A DNA stretch of 13,108 nt, taken from NCBI GenBank assembly GCA_002315475.1, contig DCGI01000108.1, forward strand, positions 1 to 13,108. The letters run 5' to 3'. Source of the DNA: Christensenella sp. UBA1782. GTDB taxonomy: Bacteria > Bacillota > Clostridia > Christensenellales > DTU072. Positions 1 to 6,913 of this stretch are shown one piece after another (position 1 is the first letter of the stretch; each line of letters opens with the position of its first letter). The notes beneath the pieces are model-generated. The model made no database searches and was not told where the DNA came from. It worked only from the letters and a program-made list of their open reading frames with translations. A program made the position numbers and the translations under genes.

Positions 1-301
1 ACTGCTAAACTTCTCTCTTTTCGGAACCTCCTCCGTTCTTTTCATCTTCTTGTCTTTGTGCCTTTGTAAATGATGTGAGACGAACTTTTTCAAAAAAATA
101 ATTGTCTCGTTATAGATTATTCCCACTGACCGATATCTGCGTGCAATATCAAGAACCGTATATTGGCAGAAAGCCCGTATTGCCTTATCGGAATAGTTAG
201 AAAGAAATAAGGCAAACCGAAAATAGTTTGCCTTATCGTCTCTTGTGATTCGTGCCTATTTTGGCAACTTCCGGTTTTATAGCCAAAACAACGTTTCAAG
301 T
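1..301. other. Gene-poor gap at left edge
   Basis: I see no convincing gene here. On the minus strand an ATG at 45-43 opens a frame of 15 codons to the window edge (MKRTEE...), with only a poor AAGAAG-type ribosome site before it, so it could be the start of a neighbouring gene but is not proven. A minus-strand TTG-initiated frame at 299-117 has no ribosome site and runs through the terminator hairpin, so I treat it as non-coding. An 11-bp direct repeat (TTGCCTTATCG) occurs at 180-190 and 228-238; the second copy is part of the hairpin. The rest is A/T-rich sequence without recognisable structure. Confidence 0.5.
201..236 (-). terminator. Probable Rho-independent terminator of the lipoprotein gene
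   Basis: A perfect 11-bp inverted repeat (arms 207-217 and 226-236, 8-nt loop) lies 66 nt past the lipoprotein stop codon. Read on the minus strand it is followed by a T-rich but interrupted tail (TTCTTTC), so it is probably a moderate terminator. Read on the plus strand there is no T-run. Confidence 0.6.
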
Positions 302-2350
302 TTATTGATTATAAATTTTGTTATTCTGAACGCCGAGAATCATTAATCCACCGAAACGGTTTGCCGCCTCTCCCCAACCGTTAATGGGACAACAGTCGGT
401 TGTCTTTACGTTCAGTTTATCGGCAAAACGCTTATTCTTCAGTTCGGACGGGTTATCCTTTAAGCAAACGGTAACGTCAAAATAATCCGAGTTTTTCTTC
501 AATTCTTCCTGTGCCAAACGGAATCCGTTATAGTAATAATATATACGGGTGGAAAATGCCTTACTCGTCACCTTGTTTTGCTCTTTCACTACGTCGCACA
601 CAAGGTTCGTTTCTTCGGCAAAGGTAATGCCGAGTTCTTTCTCAAAAATTTGGAACAGCGAGGTTACCGTTTTATCCTTTGCTTTATAGTAATTGAACAG
701 TGCCTGATATGCGGACTGCGGGAGATAGAGTTCGTAATCCTCAAAGGTTTCGGCAAATTCCGATACCGTTTCCCAATCCACGGCATCAAACGGAGAAGCC
801 GCGTTGCCGATCGTCGCGTGATCGAACGTATATTTGTCTTTCAAACCGTCGTCCAACGCATCGTAATCATAAACGATGCTCGTATCATAGAAGAGTGCAT
901 CCAACGCCTTTGCGGTCTTGTCGGGCACAATGTCGTCCCCGTCATCCTCAAATTCGCAACCGTTCAAATGGTTCTTAAATTGGCTGTAATAATCGAAATA
1001 AATCGGATTTTTCGCAAATACGTATTCGCATCCCTCAATCTGGCAAATCAAGTAATCGTCGTGACGAACGACGGCTTCTTCTGCTTGGATGTCGTTATAC
1101 TTGCCTGCAAGTTCCCAAAGCTCTTCCCTCTCCGTGATGGCTACAAGGTTACGTTCATTGTTTCCCGCCAAAAGCGTATAGTACAGGTGTGCCATTGCGT
1201 ACGCTTCGGAAAGGATGGCGGAATCTGTCGCACGAAGCGCCTCACGGAATTCATAGCCTTCGTGTTCCCAAGCGTAGGTTCTGTAGGCATAATAGTCGTA
1301 AATTTCGGGGAACGACTTTCCATCAGCCGAGAAACCGCCACCGTAGGTGCCGAGCAAACTCTTGACCTCTATGCAAATGCTGTTTCCGCCGATGGTTTGG
1401 GCAGCCCAATCGTTAATAATATCTCGGACACCGTCGCCGTGATAGATCAACATATACTCCATATAGCCGAGCAGAGAGTCTTCGCCGTTTAGGTAGGCGC
1501 GAGTCAAATAGAACTCCTCGTTGAAGCTATAAGTCAACGCATGCTTGAGATAATCGTTGGTAATGATGCCGTTTTGGTAGTTATCTTCTACGACAAGAAC
1601 GTTAAACACCGTATTTTTTTCGAGATATTCATCATATCCGCCCGAAAGATACTTGACGACTGCGGCGTATTTCTTGCCGGTTGCGTAGGACATCGCTTGA
1701 AGCGCCGTGTGTCTCTCGTTCATGGGGGTGAAATAGTTCTCATCCTTCAACCGTTTGTTAATCTCATTGACCGTGTTTTCAATTTTAATGACGGACTCGT
1801 AGATGTCGTCCAAAATTTGCAGTTTTTCCAGTATTCTGTCTTCCGTTGACCTCATGTCAATTCCGAATTCCGTCAAAACCTCATTGATGATTTTGTTAAT
1901 GCAATAGATAGCAAACTGGCGACCGACGATCGTCCCGATGTAGGAAAGTGCCGCCACGGCTCCGATGTTCACCTGATTCAAGTACTTTTGGTACTCCATT
2001 TCACCATCCATCAACTCCGAAGCGTTACGCGCCATACCTTCTTCCAGAGCTTGTCTGCGCTCCTCATCCTGACGGGCAATCTCCAGCCATTCATTTAATA
2101 CCTGTGGATTGTTTTCCGGCGGCACTTGGGGTAATTCCGAAATGATTGTACTGTCGGCAACGCCGATATCGCCACTAACAACGTCTAAAAGGGAAGCCCC
2201 ATCGGTAAGGATAATGGCCGACAATAAGTCTGCCTGCAACGAATCGACCGCTAAAGAATCGTTTCCCTCGTCGGCGTTCTTGTCCGGACTACACGCAAAT
2301 AAGCTTGCCGATATTACAATAATAAAAAGTAATGCTATCCATTTTTTCAT
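302..2350 (-). CDS. Large lipoprotein of unknown function with a possible membrane-inserting helix and a C2HC motif
   Basis: 682 residues. I chose the ATG at 2350, not an upstream ATG at 2461. It has AAGGAG 10 nt upstream, it begins with a Lys-Lys lipoprotein signal peptide (hydrophobic core 4-16, lipobox LFAC, lipidated Cys20), and the ATG at 2461 lies inside the promoter -35 box. The mature protein should be anchored on the outer face of the cytoplasmic membrane. Residues 80-120 are charged and helical. Residues 128-158 form a Gly/Ala/Ile-rich hydrophobic stretch. Residues 168-202 look like an amphipathic coiled coil (ILEKLQILDDIYES). The C-terminal two thirds are rich in Tyr, Asp and Glu. 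Cys436, Cys441, His461 and Cys465 have zinc-finger-like spacing. I do not recognise the family. The hydrophobic helix beside long amphipathic helices recalls alpha-helical pore-forming toxins, but that is shape resemblance only. It has its own promoter and terminator and is divergent from the GH36-like gene. Confidence 0.85.
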   Translation of the reverse strand: MKKWIALLFIIVISASLFACSPDKNADEGNDSLAVDSLQADLLSAIILTDGASLLDVVSGDIGVADSTIISELPQVPPENNPQVLNEWLEIARQDEERRQALEEGMARNASELMDGEMEYQKYLNQVNIGAVAALSYIGTIVGRQFAIYCINKIINEVLTEFGIDMRSTEDRILEKLQILDDIYESVIKIENTVNEINKRLKDENYFTPMNERHTALQAMSYATGKKYAAVVKYLSGGYDEYLEKNTVFNVLVVEDNYQNGIITNDYLKHALTYSFNEEFYLTRAYLNGEDSLLGYMEYMLIYHGDGVRDIINDWAAQTIGGNSICIEVKSLLGTYGGGFSADGKSFPEIYDYYAYRTYAWEHEGYEFREALRATDSAILSEAYAMAHLYYTLLAGNNERNLVAITEREELWELAGKYNDIQAEEAVVRHDDYLICQIEGCEYVFAKNPIYFDYYSQFKNHLNGCEFEDDGDDIVPDKTAKALDALFYDTSIVYDYDALDDGLKDKYTFDHATIGNAASPFDAVDWETVSEFAETFEDYELYLPQSAYQALFNYYKAKDKTVTSLFQIFEKELGITFAEETNLVCDVVKEQNKVTSKAFSTRIYYYYNGFRLAQEELKKNSDYFDVTVCLKDNPSELKNKRFADKLNVKTTDCCPINGWGEAANRFGGLMILGVQNNKIYNQ

Positions 2351-2432
2351 GTTATGAAAACTCCTTATAATAAAGTGCTTTACTAATCGTACGTCGTTTT
2401 GCAGATTGTTTCCTTCACTGCCGTATGCTTCC

Positions 2433-2461
2433 ATTATACTATACATATTTATATTTTTCAA
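2433..2461 (-). promoter_or_regulatory. Sigma-A promoter of the lipoprotein gene
   Basis: On the minus strand TTGAAA (2461-2456) and a perfect TATAAT (2438-2433) are separated by 17 bp. Transcription should start near 2426, leaving a leader of about 75 nt before the ATG at 2350. This placement supports the shorter lipoprotein start. Confidence 0.8.
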
Positions 2462-2500
2462 GCGTTATTGTGATTTATTGCTTTTTCCGATTGTAGGATT

Positions 2501-2514
2501 GTCAAACATTTGAC
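2501..2514. promoter_or_regulatory. Small palindrome between divergent promoters, possible operator
   Basis: GTCAAA-CA-TTTGAC is a perfect 6-2-6 inverted repeat. It lies 23 bp upstream of the GH36-like -35 box (2538) and about 40 bp from the lipoprotein -35 box (2461), a plausible place for a regulator acting on either promoter. No regulator gene is visible nearby. A 12-base match can also arise by chance in A/T-rich DNA. Confidence 0.3.
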
Positions 2515-2537
2515 TCGATAAAAAGTAAAAAGGCGTC

Positions 2538-2566
2538 TTGAAAAGATACTCGCCGTATGGTATAAT
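2538..2566 (+). promoter_or_regulatory. Extended -10 sigma-A promoter of the GH36-like gene
   Basis: TTGAAA (2538-2543), a 17-bp spacer and TATAAT (2561-2566), with a TG dinucleotide at 2558-2559 giving an extended -10. The predicted start near 2573 falls at the edge of the ribosome binding site AAGGAG (2574-2579), so the leader would be only about 15 nt. Confidence 0.85.
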
Positions 2567-2587
2567 GAAAAAAAAGGAGATTATCTT

Positions 2588-4177
2588 ATGAAATATTATG
2601 ACTTAACGGAAACGATTCCCGTAAAAGCGGAAGCGAATTACGGATACGGCTACAAACCCTTGACGTTGGACTTTCCTACGGCAAAGTCGGACACTACGGT
2701 GGTTACCTTCACAAAAAACGGCGACAAACTCGGCATCGATATCGCTTCGGCAAAACCGCTGAGCTTTATCAGACTGACTTGGCGTTTGCCCGCCTTTTCG
2801 GATGCCGCCTACATTTACGGCGACGCCTTCGAACGGGGATACGGCTCTTTGTATTGGGAGAAGCCGACCAACGGCAGAATCTGTATGTGGTATATGGCTG
2901 TTTCCGATAAAAAAAGCACCCACGCTTACGGCGTCATGACGGGATGTAACGCTTTTGCGTATTGGAAACCCGCCACCGACGCTCTTACGCTGGAAATCGA
3001 CGTGAGAAACGGCAGTTATCCCGTTCGGCTCGGAGAAAGAACTTTACACGCCTTGGACGTGGTTTGCACCGAAAATCAAGAAGACGAAACGCCGTTTTTG
3101 ACGTTGCAACGGTTCTGCAAAATCATGTGCCCCGCTCCCCGACTGCCGAAAAAACCCGTATACGGTTCCAACAGTTGGTACTACATTTTCCGCAAGGTGT
3201 CGCAAGCCGACATGGTGCGGGACGCCGACCTTTTGTCGGAGTGTACGCAAGGCTTACAGAATCGTCCCTACTGCGTGGTGGACGAAGGTTGGCACGCATT
3301 GGACATGGATCACTATCAATATACCCGCCGCCTGCCCACCGACATTCATCCCAAAAAATTCCCCGATATGCCGGGACTTATCGACTATATCAAATCCAAA
3401 GACTTACTGCCCGGTATTTGGATCCGTCCCTTGCTCGGTTCTTTTGCCTTCCCGAAAAGAATGCGTATGAACCTGTTCCCGACGCTCTTTGACAAGAACC
3501 CTCTCGATCCGTCCGTCCCCGAAACCCTTGACTACGTCGCCGACACCGTCAAAAAGTTTGTCGGCATGGGTTTCCGTCTGATTAAACACGATTTCAGCAC
3601 GAGGGATATTATGGGATACTTCCATCACGAAGACAAATACAAAAAAATGGTACGATTCCGCCGTTATCACGATAAAACCCGTACCACCGCCGAAATCGTC
3701 ATGGATTTTTACCGAACCATACGAGAAGCGGCGGGCGACGATACCGTCATCATCGGGTGCAACACGATTTCGCACTTGTCGGCGGGTTTGTTCGAGCTGG
3801 AACGACTCGGCAACGATACCAGTCCCAAATTCTGGAACAGAACGGTTAAAAACGGCGTCAACTGCCTCGGCTTCCGCGTGTGTCAACACAATACCTTCTA
3901 CGCCGCCGACGCCGACTGCGTGGGCTACACCGGTGTGGTGTCTTGGAAACGCAATCGAGAATGGCTCAATATGCTCGCCGTCAGCGGTACCCCCCTCTTT
4001 ACCTCCATCACGCCTTCTCTCGCCACACCCGAAATCAAAGAAGACCTCAAAAAAGCCTATGCGCTCGCTTCCGAACAGAAAGAAATCGCCATACCGCTCG
4101 ACTGGTTTGAAACGCGTTATCCCTGCAAATGGGTAACCGAAAAAACCGGTAAGGAATACGATTTCGACCTAAGTTAG
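2588..4177 (+). CDS. GH36/GH27-like (clan GH-D) alpha-galactosidase family protein
   Basis: 529 residues with no signal peptide, so probably cytoplasmic, acting on imported alpha-galactosides. The ATG at 2588 has AAGGAG 8 nt upstream. An N-terminal beta-rich region (about 1-185) precedes a TIM-barrel catalytic domain. Clan GH-D signatures are visible: YGSNSWYY near 192-199, VVDEGWH at 230-236, the strand LIKHDF at 331-336 placing the expected nucleophile at Asp335, and ERLGNDTSPKFW at 405-416 placing the expected acid/base at Asp410. Clan members hydrolyse terminal alpha-galactosides or alpha-N-acetylgalactosaminides with retention of configuration. Related enzymes (raffinose and stachyose synthases) are transferases, so the exact substrate is open. 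It is shorter than classical GH36 enzymes (about 700 residues) and may lack the usual C-terminal beta domain. It is a single-gene transcript with no transporter beside it in the window. Confidence 0.85.
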   Translation: MKYYDLTETIPVKAEANYGYGYKPLTLDFPTAKSDTTVVTFTKNGDKLGIDIASAKPLSFIRLTWRLPAFSDAAYIYGDAFERGYGSLYWEKPTNGRICMWYMAVSDKKSTHAYGVMTGCNAFAYWKPATDALTLEIDVRNGSYPVRLGERTLHALDVVCTENQEDETPFLTLQRFCKIMCPAPRLPKKPVYGSNSWYYIFRKVSQADMVRDADLLSECTQGLQNRPYCVVDEGWHALDMDHYQYTRRLPTDIHPKKFPDMPGLIDYIKSKDLLPGIWIRPLLGSFAFPKRMRMNLFPTLFDKNPLDPSVPETLDYVADTVKKFVGMGFRLIKHDFSTRDIMGYFHHEDKYKKMVRFRRYHDKTRTTAEIVMDFYRTIREAAGDDTVIIGCNTISHLSAGLFELERLGNDTSPKFWNRTVKNGVNCLGFRVCQHNTFYAADADCVGYTGVVSWKRNREWLNMLAVSGTPLFTSITPSLATPEIKEDLKKAYALASEQKEIAIPLDWFETRYPCKWVTEKTGKEYDFDLS

Positions 4178-4190
4178 TTTTCTTGCCTAT

Positions 4191-4232
4191 AAAAAAACAG
4201 CCGAACGTAAAAATACGTTCGGCTGTTTTTTT
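4191..4232. terminator. Bidirectional Rho-independent terminator between convergent genes
   Basis: A perfect 19-bp inverted repeat (4191-4209 and 4214-4232) closes on a 4-nt AAAA loop. It has a GC-rich core (CAGCCGAACG) flanked by seven A on the left and seven T on the right, so a T-run follows the stem on both strands. It lies 13 nt after the GH36-like stop (4177) and 11 nt after the TIR gene stop (4244). Confidence 0.95.
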
Positions 4233-4243
4233 ATCTTTGGTTT

Positions 4244-6112
4244 TCAGTCCGTAACGGGTGCGTAAGTCAATTCTCCGTCGGTACAGACGACGACGGCGTC
4301 GGTACTCCAACGGGCATCCTTGTCGATAGCATCCCAGTCTTCCGTCGTCCCTTGATAAAGGACTTGAACGGTACCCGTTCCGTCGCCGAAAATCTCTTTT
4401 CCGATTTTCCGAACGGTAACGGGTATGGTCACTCGGGTGAGCTTCTTGCAAGAGGAAAAAGCTTCGTCGCCGAGTGCGACCACATCCTTCCCTTTCGACG
4501 ACTCGGGAACGGAAAATTCGTCGCCGAACTTGGATGCGGACACGACGGTATAACCGCTCTCCCCTTCTTCCAACAGAAAGCCTTCTTTATATACGGCTTT
4601 TTTCGAGTCAAGGGTTATGACGGCGTTTCCGATAATCATGCCGCAAAGAGCAAGAATCATGATGATGGACATACCGTTTTTGAACCCACCGAATTTTCCC
4701 GTTGCACGGAATCCGTCCACACTGACGGATATGCAAATCAAGGCAAGCACCGCCGCCCCCAACGTCAAATAACCGTTGGCGCAATATCCGTTTCCGTAAA
4801 ACAGATACCAAAAGAGTCCGCCTAAGGCGGCAAACAAGAAAGTCAATAATAAAAACGGTACGGCAAGTTTCTTCTTCCGCTCGGTTTCTCCGATTTTACT
4901 CGGACGGGTTTCCACGTAATCACAGTTTTCACAGCGACGTTCGTCCTCACGGCGGTTGGACTTCGACCGCTTCCATTTTCCGAGTTTATGTCCGGTGGGC
5001 GGGGTTGACCTTCTGTCGACGTCACCGCACTTGGTACATTGACGGGCTTCCTCTCCCTCTTCGGTGCAGGTAGGATTCCTTTGCCAAATCCATTCTCCGT
5101 AGGTATGCCCTTCGGCGGGAATGGGCATGGTTTCGATTGCGCCGCAACTTACGCACTGTCGAGCCTGCGTACCTTCTTCGTCGCAAGTCGGATACTTCTG
5201 TACGATCCACTCTCCGAATACGTGTTCCGCCTTCGGCAAATATTGAGTATTGGTTTCTCCGCAAACGCTGCAAACGTAAATGTCCTGTCCCTCCGCATTA
5301 CAACTCGCCAACACCCTCGTACTGAGGGAATATCGGTGATCGACCAACGGGGTATAGTTCGTTTTGTAATCGTGTCCGCACTCGCAATAATGCAAAGTGT
5401 ACCCCTGCGTGATACAGGTGGCAGGCACGTTTTTGGTTTGATACGTGTGAACGTGAATGGGTGTAAAGGCTTTTTGTTCTTCCCGCTTGGCAGCCGTCAA
5501 CGGCGTAAACGCAATCGGCTTGGGCGCGATGATTTCGGGGGCGTCCGAGGTACGGATTTCTTCTTTGGTCAGTTCCGAAAAGGACTGCAAATACGAAAAG
5601 AGTCGCGGATAAAAGTCCACCGAGCCGTAACAGAAACAAGGGAGTTCCGACGTTGCTTCGGGCAAGTCCAGCGGTTGTATCTTTTTGTAGAGCAACAGCA
5701 AAGTGCCTTTTTGCTTCTCCCTTTTTTTCATTTTTTCACGATGCAACTGCACTTCGTCCGCATCCAAAAGGGCTTCGATATCCTCTGCGTTCGTGCCGTA
5801 CACCAACATGACTTTTGCCGTCTTTAAGGCGTAAAAAATCACTTGCTTCTGTTGTACGGGGTTTTTATCCCGCAACGAAATCGGTGCGAAAAAAACGTGA
5901 TACTTTTGTCGAAACAGTTGCAAATGAATATCGCTGACTTCGTAGAGATCGTCGTTGTTTTCGCTTTCTCGATAGGTGATAAACACGTCGAACGGTTTTT
6001 CCGCAAAAAACTCTCCCGCATACTCGCATTGCGGACAGACGAGTTTCCCCTCTCGCTCCACACATTCCGCTCCGCAGATTTTACAAGTTCGCATTTCTTC
6101 TCTTTTATCCAT
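4244..6112 (-). CDS. TIR-domain membrane protein with zinc modules and an extracellular BspA-like LRR (receptor-like architecture)
   Basis: 622 residues; the ATG at 6112 follows a strong AAAGGAGG. Cys10, 13, 26 and 29 form an N-terminal zinc ribbon. Residues 40-176 are a TIR domain (FDVFITYRES, then YHVFFAPISL and AKVMLVYGT), of the type fused to zinc ribbons in gut Clostridia. Set against that family from memory, Glu120 sits at the NADase catalytic glutamate position, while the nearby Trp residues are replaced. Residues 222-400 hold five Cys/His modules. Three membrane segments follow (about 416-438, 448-466, 480-501). Residues 521-600 resemble BspA-type LRR_5 repeats (LGDEAFSSCKKLTRVTIP, then LYQGTTEDWDAI). 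Lys/Arg before TM1 and in the TM2-TM3 loop, and none in the TM1-TM2 loop, predict N-inside and C-outside. TIR enzymes cleave NAD or make cyclic ADP-ribose signals; a role as a surface-triggered sensor is inferred. It starts 17 nt after the MBL gene. Confidence 0.85.
   Translation of the reverse strand: MDKREEMRTCKICGAECVEREGKLVCPQCEYAGEFFAEKPFDVFITYRESENNDDLYEVSDIHLQLFRQKYHVFFAPISLRDKNPVQQKQVIFYALKTAKVMLVYGTNAEDIEALLDADEVQLHREKMKKREKQKGTLLLLYKKIQPLDLPEATSELPCFCYGSVDFYPRLFSYLQSFSELTKEEIRTSDAPEIIAPKPIAFTPLTAAKREEQKAFTPIHVHTYQTKNVPATCITQGYTLHYCECGHDYKTNYTPLVDHRYSLSTRVLASCNAEGQDIYVCSVCGETNTQYLPKAEHVFGEWIVQKYPTCDEEGTQARQCVSCGAIETMPIPAEGHTYGEWIWQRNPTCTEEGEEARQCTKCGDVDRRSTPPTGHKLGKWKRSKSNRREDERRCENCDYVETRPSKIGETERKKKLAVPFLLLTFLFAALGGLFWYLFYGNGYCANGYLTLGAAVLALICISVSVDGFRATGKFGGFKNGMSIIMILALCGMIIGNAVITLDSKKAVYKEGFLLEEGESGYTVVSASKFGDEFSVPESSKGKDVVALGDEAFSSCKKLTRVTIPVTVRKIGKEIFGDGTGTVQVLYQGTTEDWDAIDKDARWSTDAVVVCTDGELTYAPVTD
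4922..5449 (-). repeat. Five tandem 38-39-residue Cys/His protein modules inside the TIR protein
   Basis: Residues 222-397 of the TIR protein repeat with a period of 38-39 residues. Each full unit has His-x10or11-Cys-x9-Cys-x2-Cys, with the pattern GEW...PTC.EEG....C..CG...GH. First cysteines are at 233, 271, 310 and 349; CxxC pairs are at 281/284, 320/323, 359/362 and 394/397. Unit 1 has CxC (243/245) and unit 5 has Lys384 where the first Cys is expected. As I recall, modules like these are common in secreted clostridial surface proteins, whereas here the predicted topology puts them in the cytoplasm. Confidence 0.85.
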
Positions 6113-6129
6113 GACTTACCTCCTTTACT

Positions 6130-6864
6130 CTATACTTCCACGACCATACCGTCTTCGGCTACGGTACAAGAAACGGCGGGATTGACCTTTCCGAACGCTT
6201 CTTCTATGGCTTCCTTCGGATTCGTTTTGGGACTGACGTGATTGATAAAAAGCCTTTCTATTTTCGACGAATTCAGCTTTTCCAAAACGGCTTTGCTCCC
6301 GAGAGGAGTATGAGCCCCTTCCAAAACGAGCATATCAAAAGGCTTCTCGAAAAGCACTTTCGGATAGTCCCGCATCCCCGTTTGCAAATCCCCCGAAAAG
6401 AGTATCTTTTTCCCTTCCGCTTCCAAACAAAAAGCATAAGAATCGGGACAGTGCCGAACGGGTATGGCGGTTACTTTTACCGTTCCGTCGTCAAAAACGA
6501 CACCCGCGCGATACCGACGATAACGGACTCTGCCGGAGATTTTCAAAAAATACTTCCAACTCAAAAAGCCCGCATACAAAAACGGGCGAGGAGAAAACAC
6601 GTCGACGTGCACGCCCTGATAAATACCGTACCTGCCGACCGTCCTCGAAAACTCCGCCAAACCGAAATAGTGATCGTCGTGCGGATGGGTAATAAATACC
6701 GCCTGTACGTTTTTCAAAGGAATATCATGACTTAACAAAAGGGTGGTAATCGGTGCACCGGCATCGATTAGATAACACTTTTCCCCGACCAAAACCGCCG
6801 TTGACGAACAAAAACGGTTTTTTTCGGGATACCCGTGACTTGTTCCTAAAAAAAGCACTTTCAT
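6130..6864 (-). CDS. Metallo-beta-lactamase-fold hydrolase (RNase Z/PhnP-like group)
   Basis: 244 residues. I start it at the ATG at 6864, preceded by AGGAG with 5-nt spacing; an in-frame ATG at 6945 would overlap the preceding gene and add 27 residues unlike the family. The fold begins with KVLFLGTSHG and carries a full two-metal site: His60, His62, Asp64 and His65 in HPHDDH, then His138, Asp159 (FSGDL) and His209 (INHVSP). The single-domain size and Gly-Thr start suit the RNase Z/PhnP/YhfI-like branch, whose members cleave phosphodiester bonds in RNA or small cyclic phosphates. The true substrate cannot be read from sequence. It lies 49 nt after the VirD4-like gene and 17 nt before the TIR gene, so it is probably co-transcribed with the TIR gene from the promoter at 6916-6945. 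Confidence 0.85.
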   Translation of the reverse strand: MKVLFLGTSHGYPEKNRFCSSTAVLVGEKCYLIDAGAPITTLLLSHDIPLKNVQAVFITHPHDDHYFGLAEFSRTVGRYGIYQGVHVDVFSPRPFLYAGFLSWKYFLKISGRVRYRRYRAGVVFDDGTVKVTAIPVRHCPDSYAFCLEAEGKKILFSGDLQTGMRDYPKVLFEKPFDMLVLEGAHTPLGSKAVLEKLNSSKIERLFINHVSPKTNPKEAIEEAFGKVNPAVSCTVAEDGMVVEV

Positions 6865-6913
6865 GATTTCTCCTACAAAAACACCGCATCGGGCGTTTCT
6901 GACGTTTTTTCTA

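Noticed and set aside
1..45. Possible gene start MKRTEE... running off the left edge on the minus strand
   Set aside because: Only 15 codons are visible, the ribosome site is weak and no clear promoter precedes it; it cannot be supported without more sequence.
66..108. GAGAC/GTCTC inverted arms around an A/T-rich stretch
   Set aside because: Only about 5 bp of stem with a loop over 20 nt; expected by chance.
117..299. 60-codon minus-strand frame just after the lipoprotein stop
   Set aside because: It starts with TTG, lacks a ribosome site and runs through the probable terminator hairpin.
578..1492. 304-codon open frame on the plus strand
   Set aside because: It lies wholly antisense to the lipoprotein gene, has no ribosome binding site and its product has no coherent domain; it is a shadow of the real gene.
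2351..2461. Extended lipoprotein start at 2461 (719 residues)
   Set aside because: The ATG overlaps the -35 box and lies upstream of the predicted transcript start, and the 37 added residues would bury the signal peptide.
5039..5827. 262-codon open frame on the plus strand
   Set aside because: It is antisense to the Cys/His modules and TIR domain, and its composition is what the reverse strand of that gene would give. No promoter or ribosome site is seen.
6877..6896. Small hairpin before a short T-run between the VirD4-like and MBL genes, a possible attenuator
   Set aside because: The stem is 5 bp including a G-U pair and the T-run is short; too weak to call a terminator.
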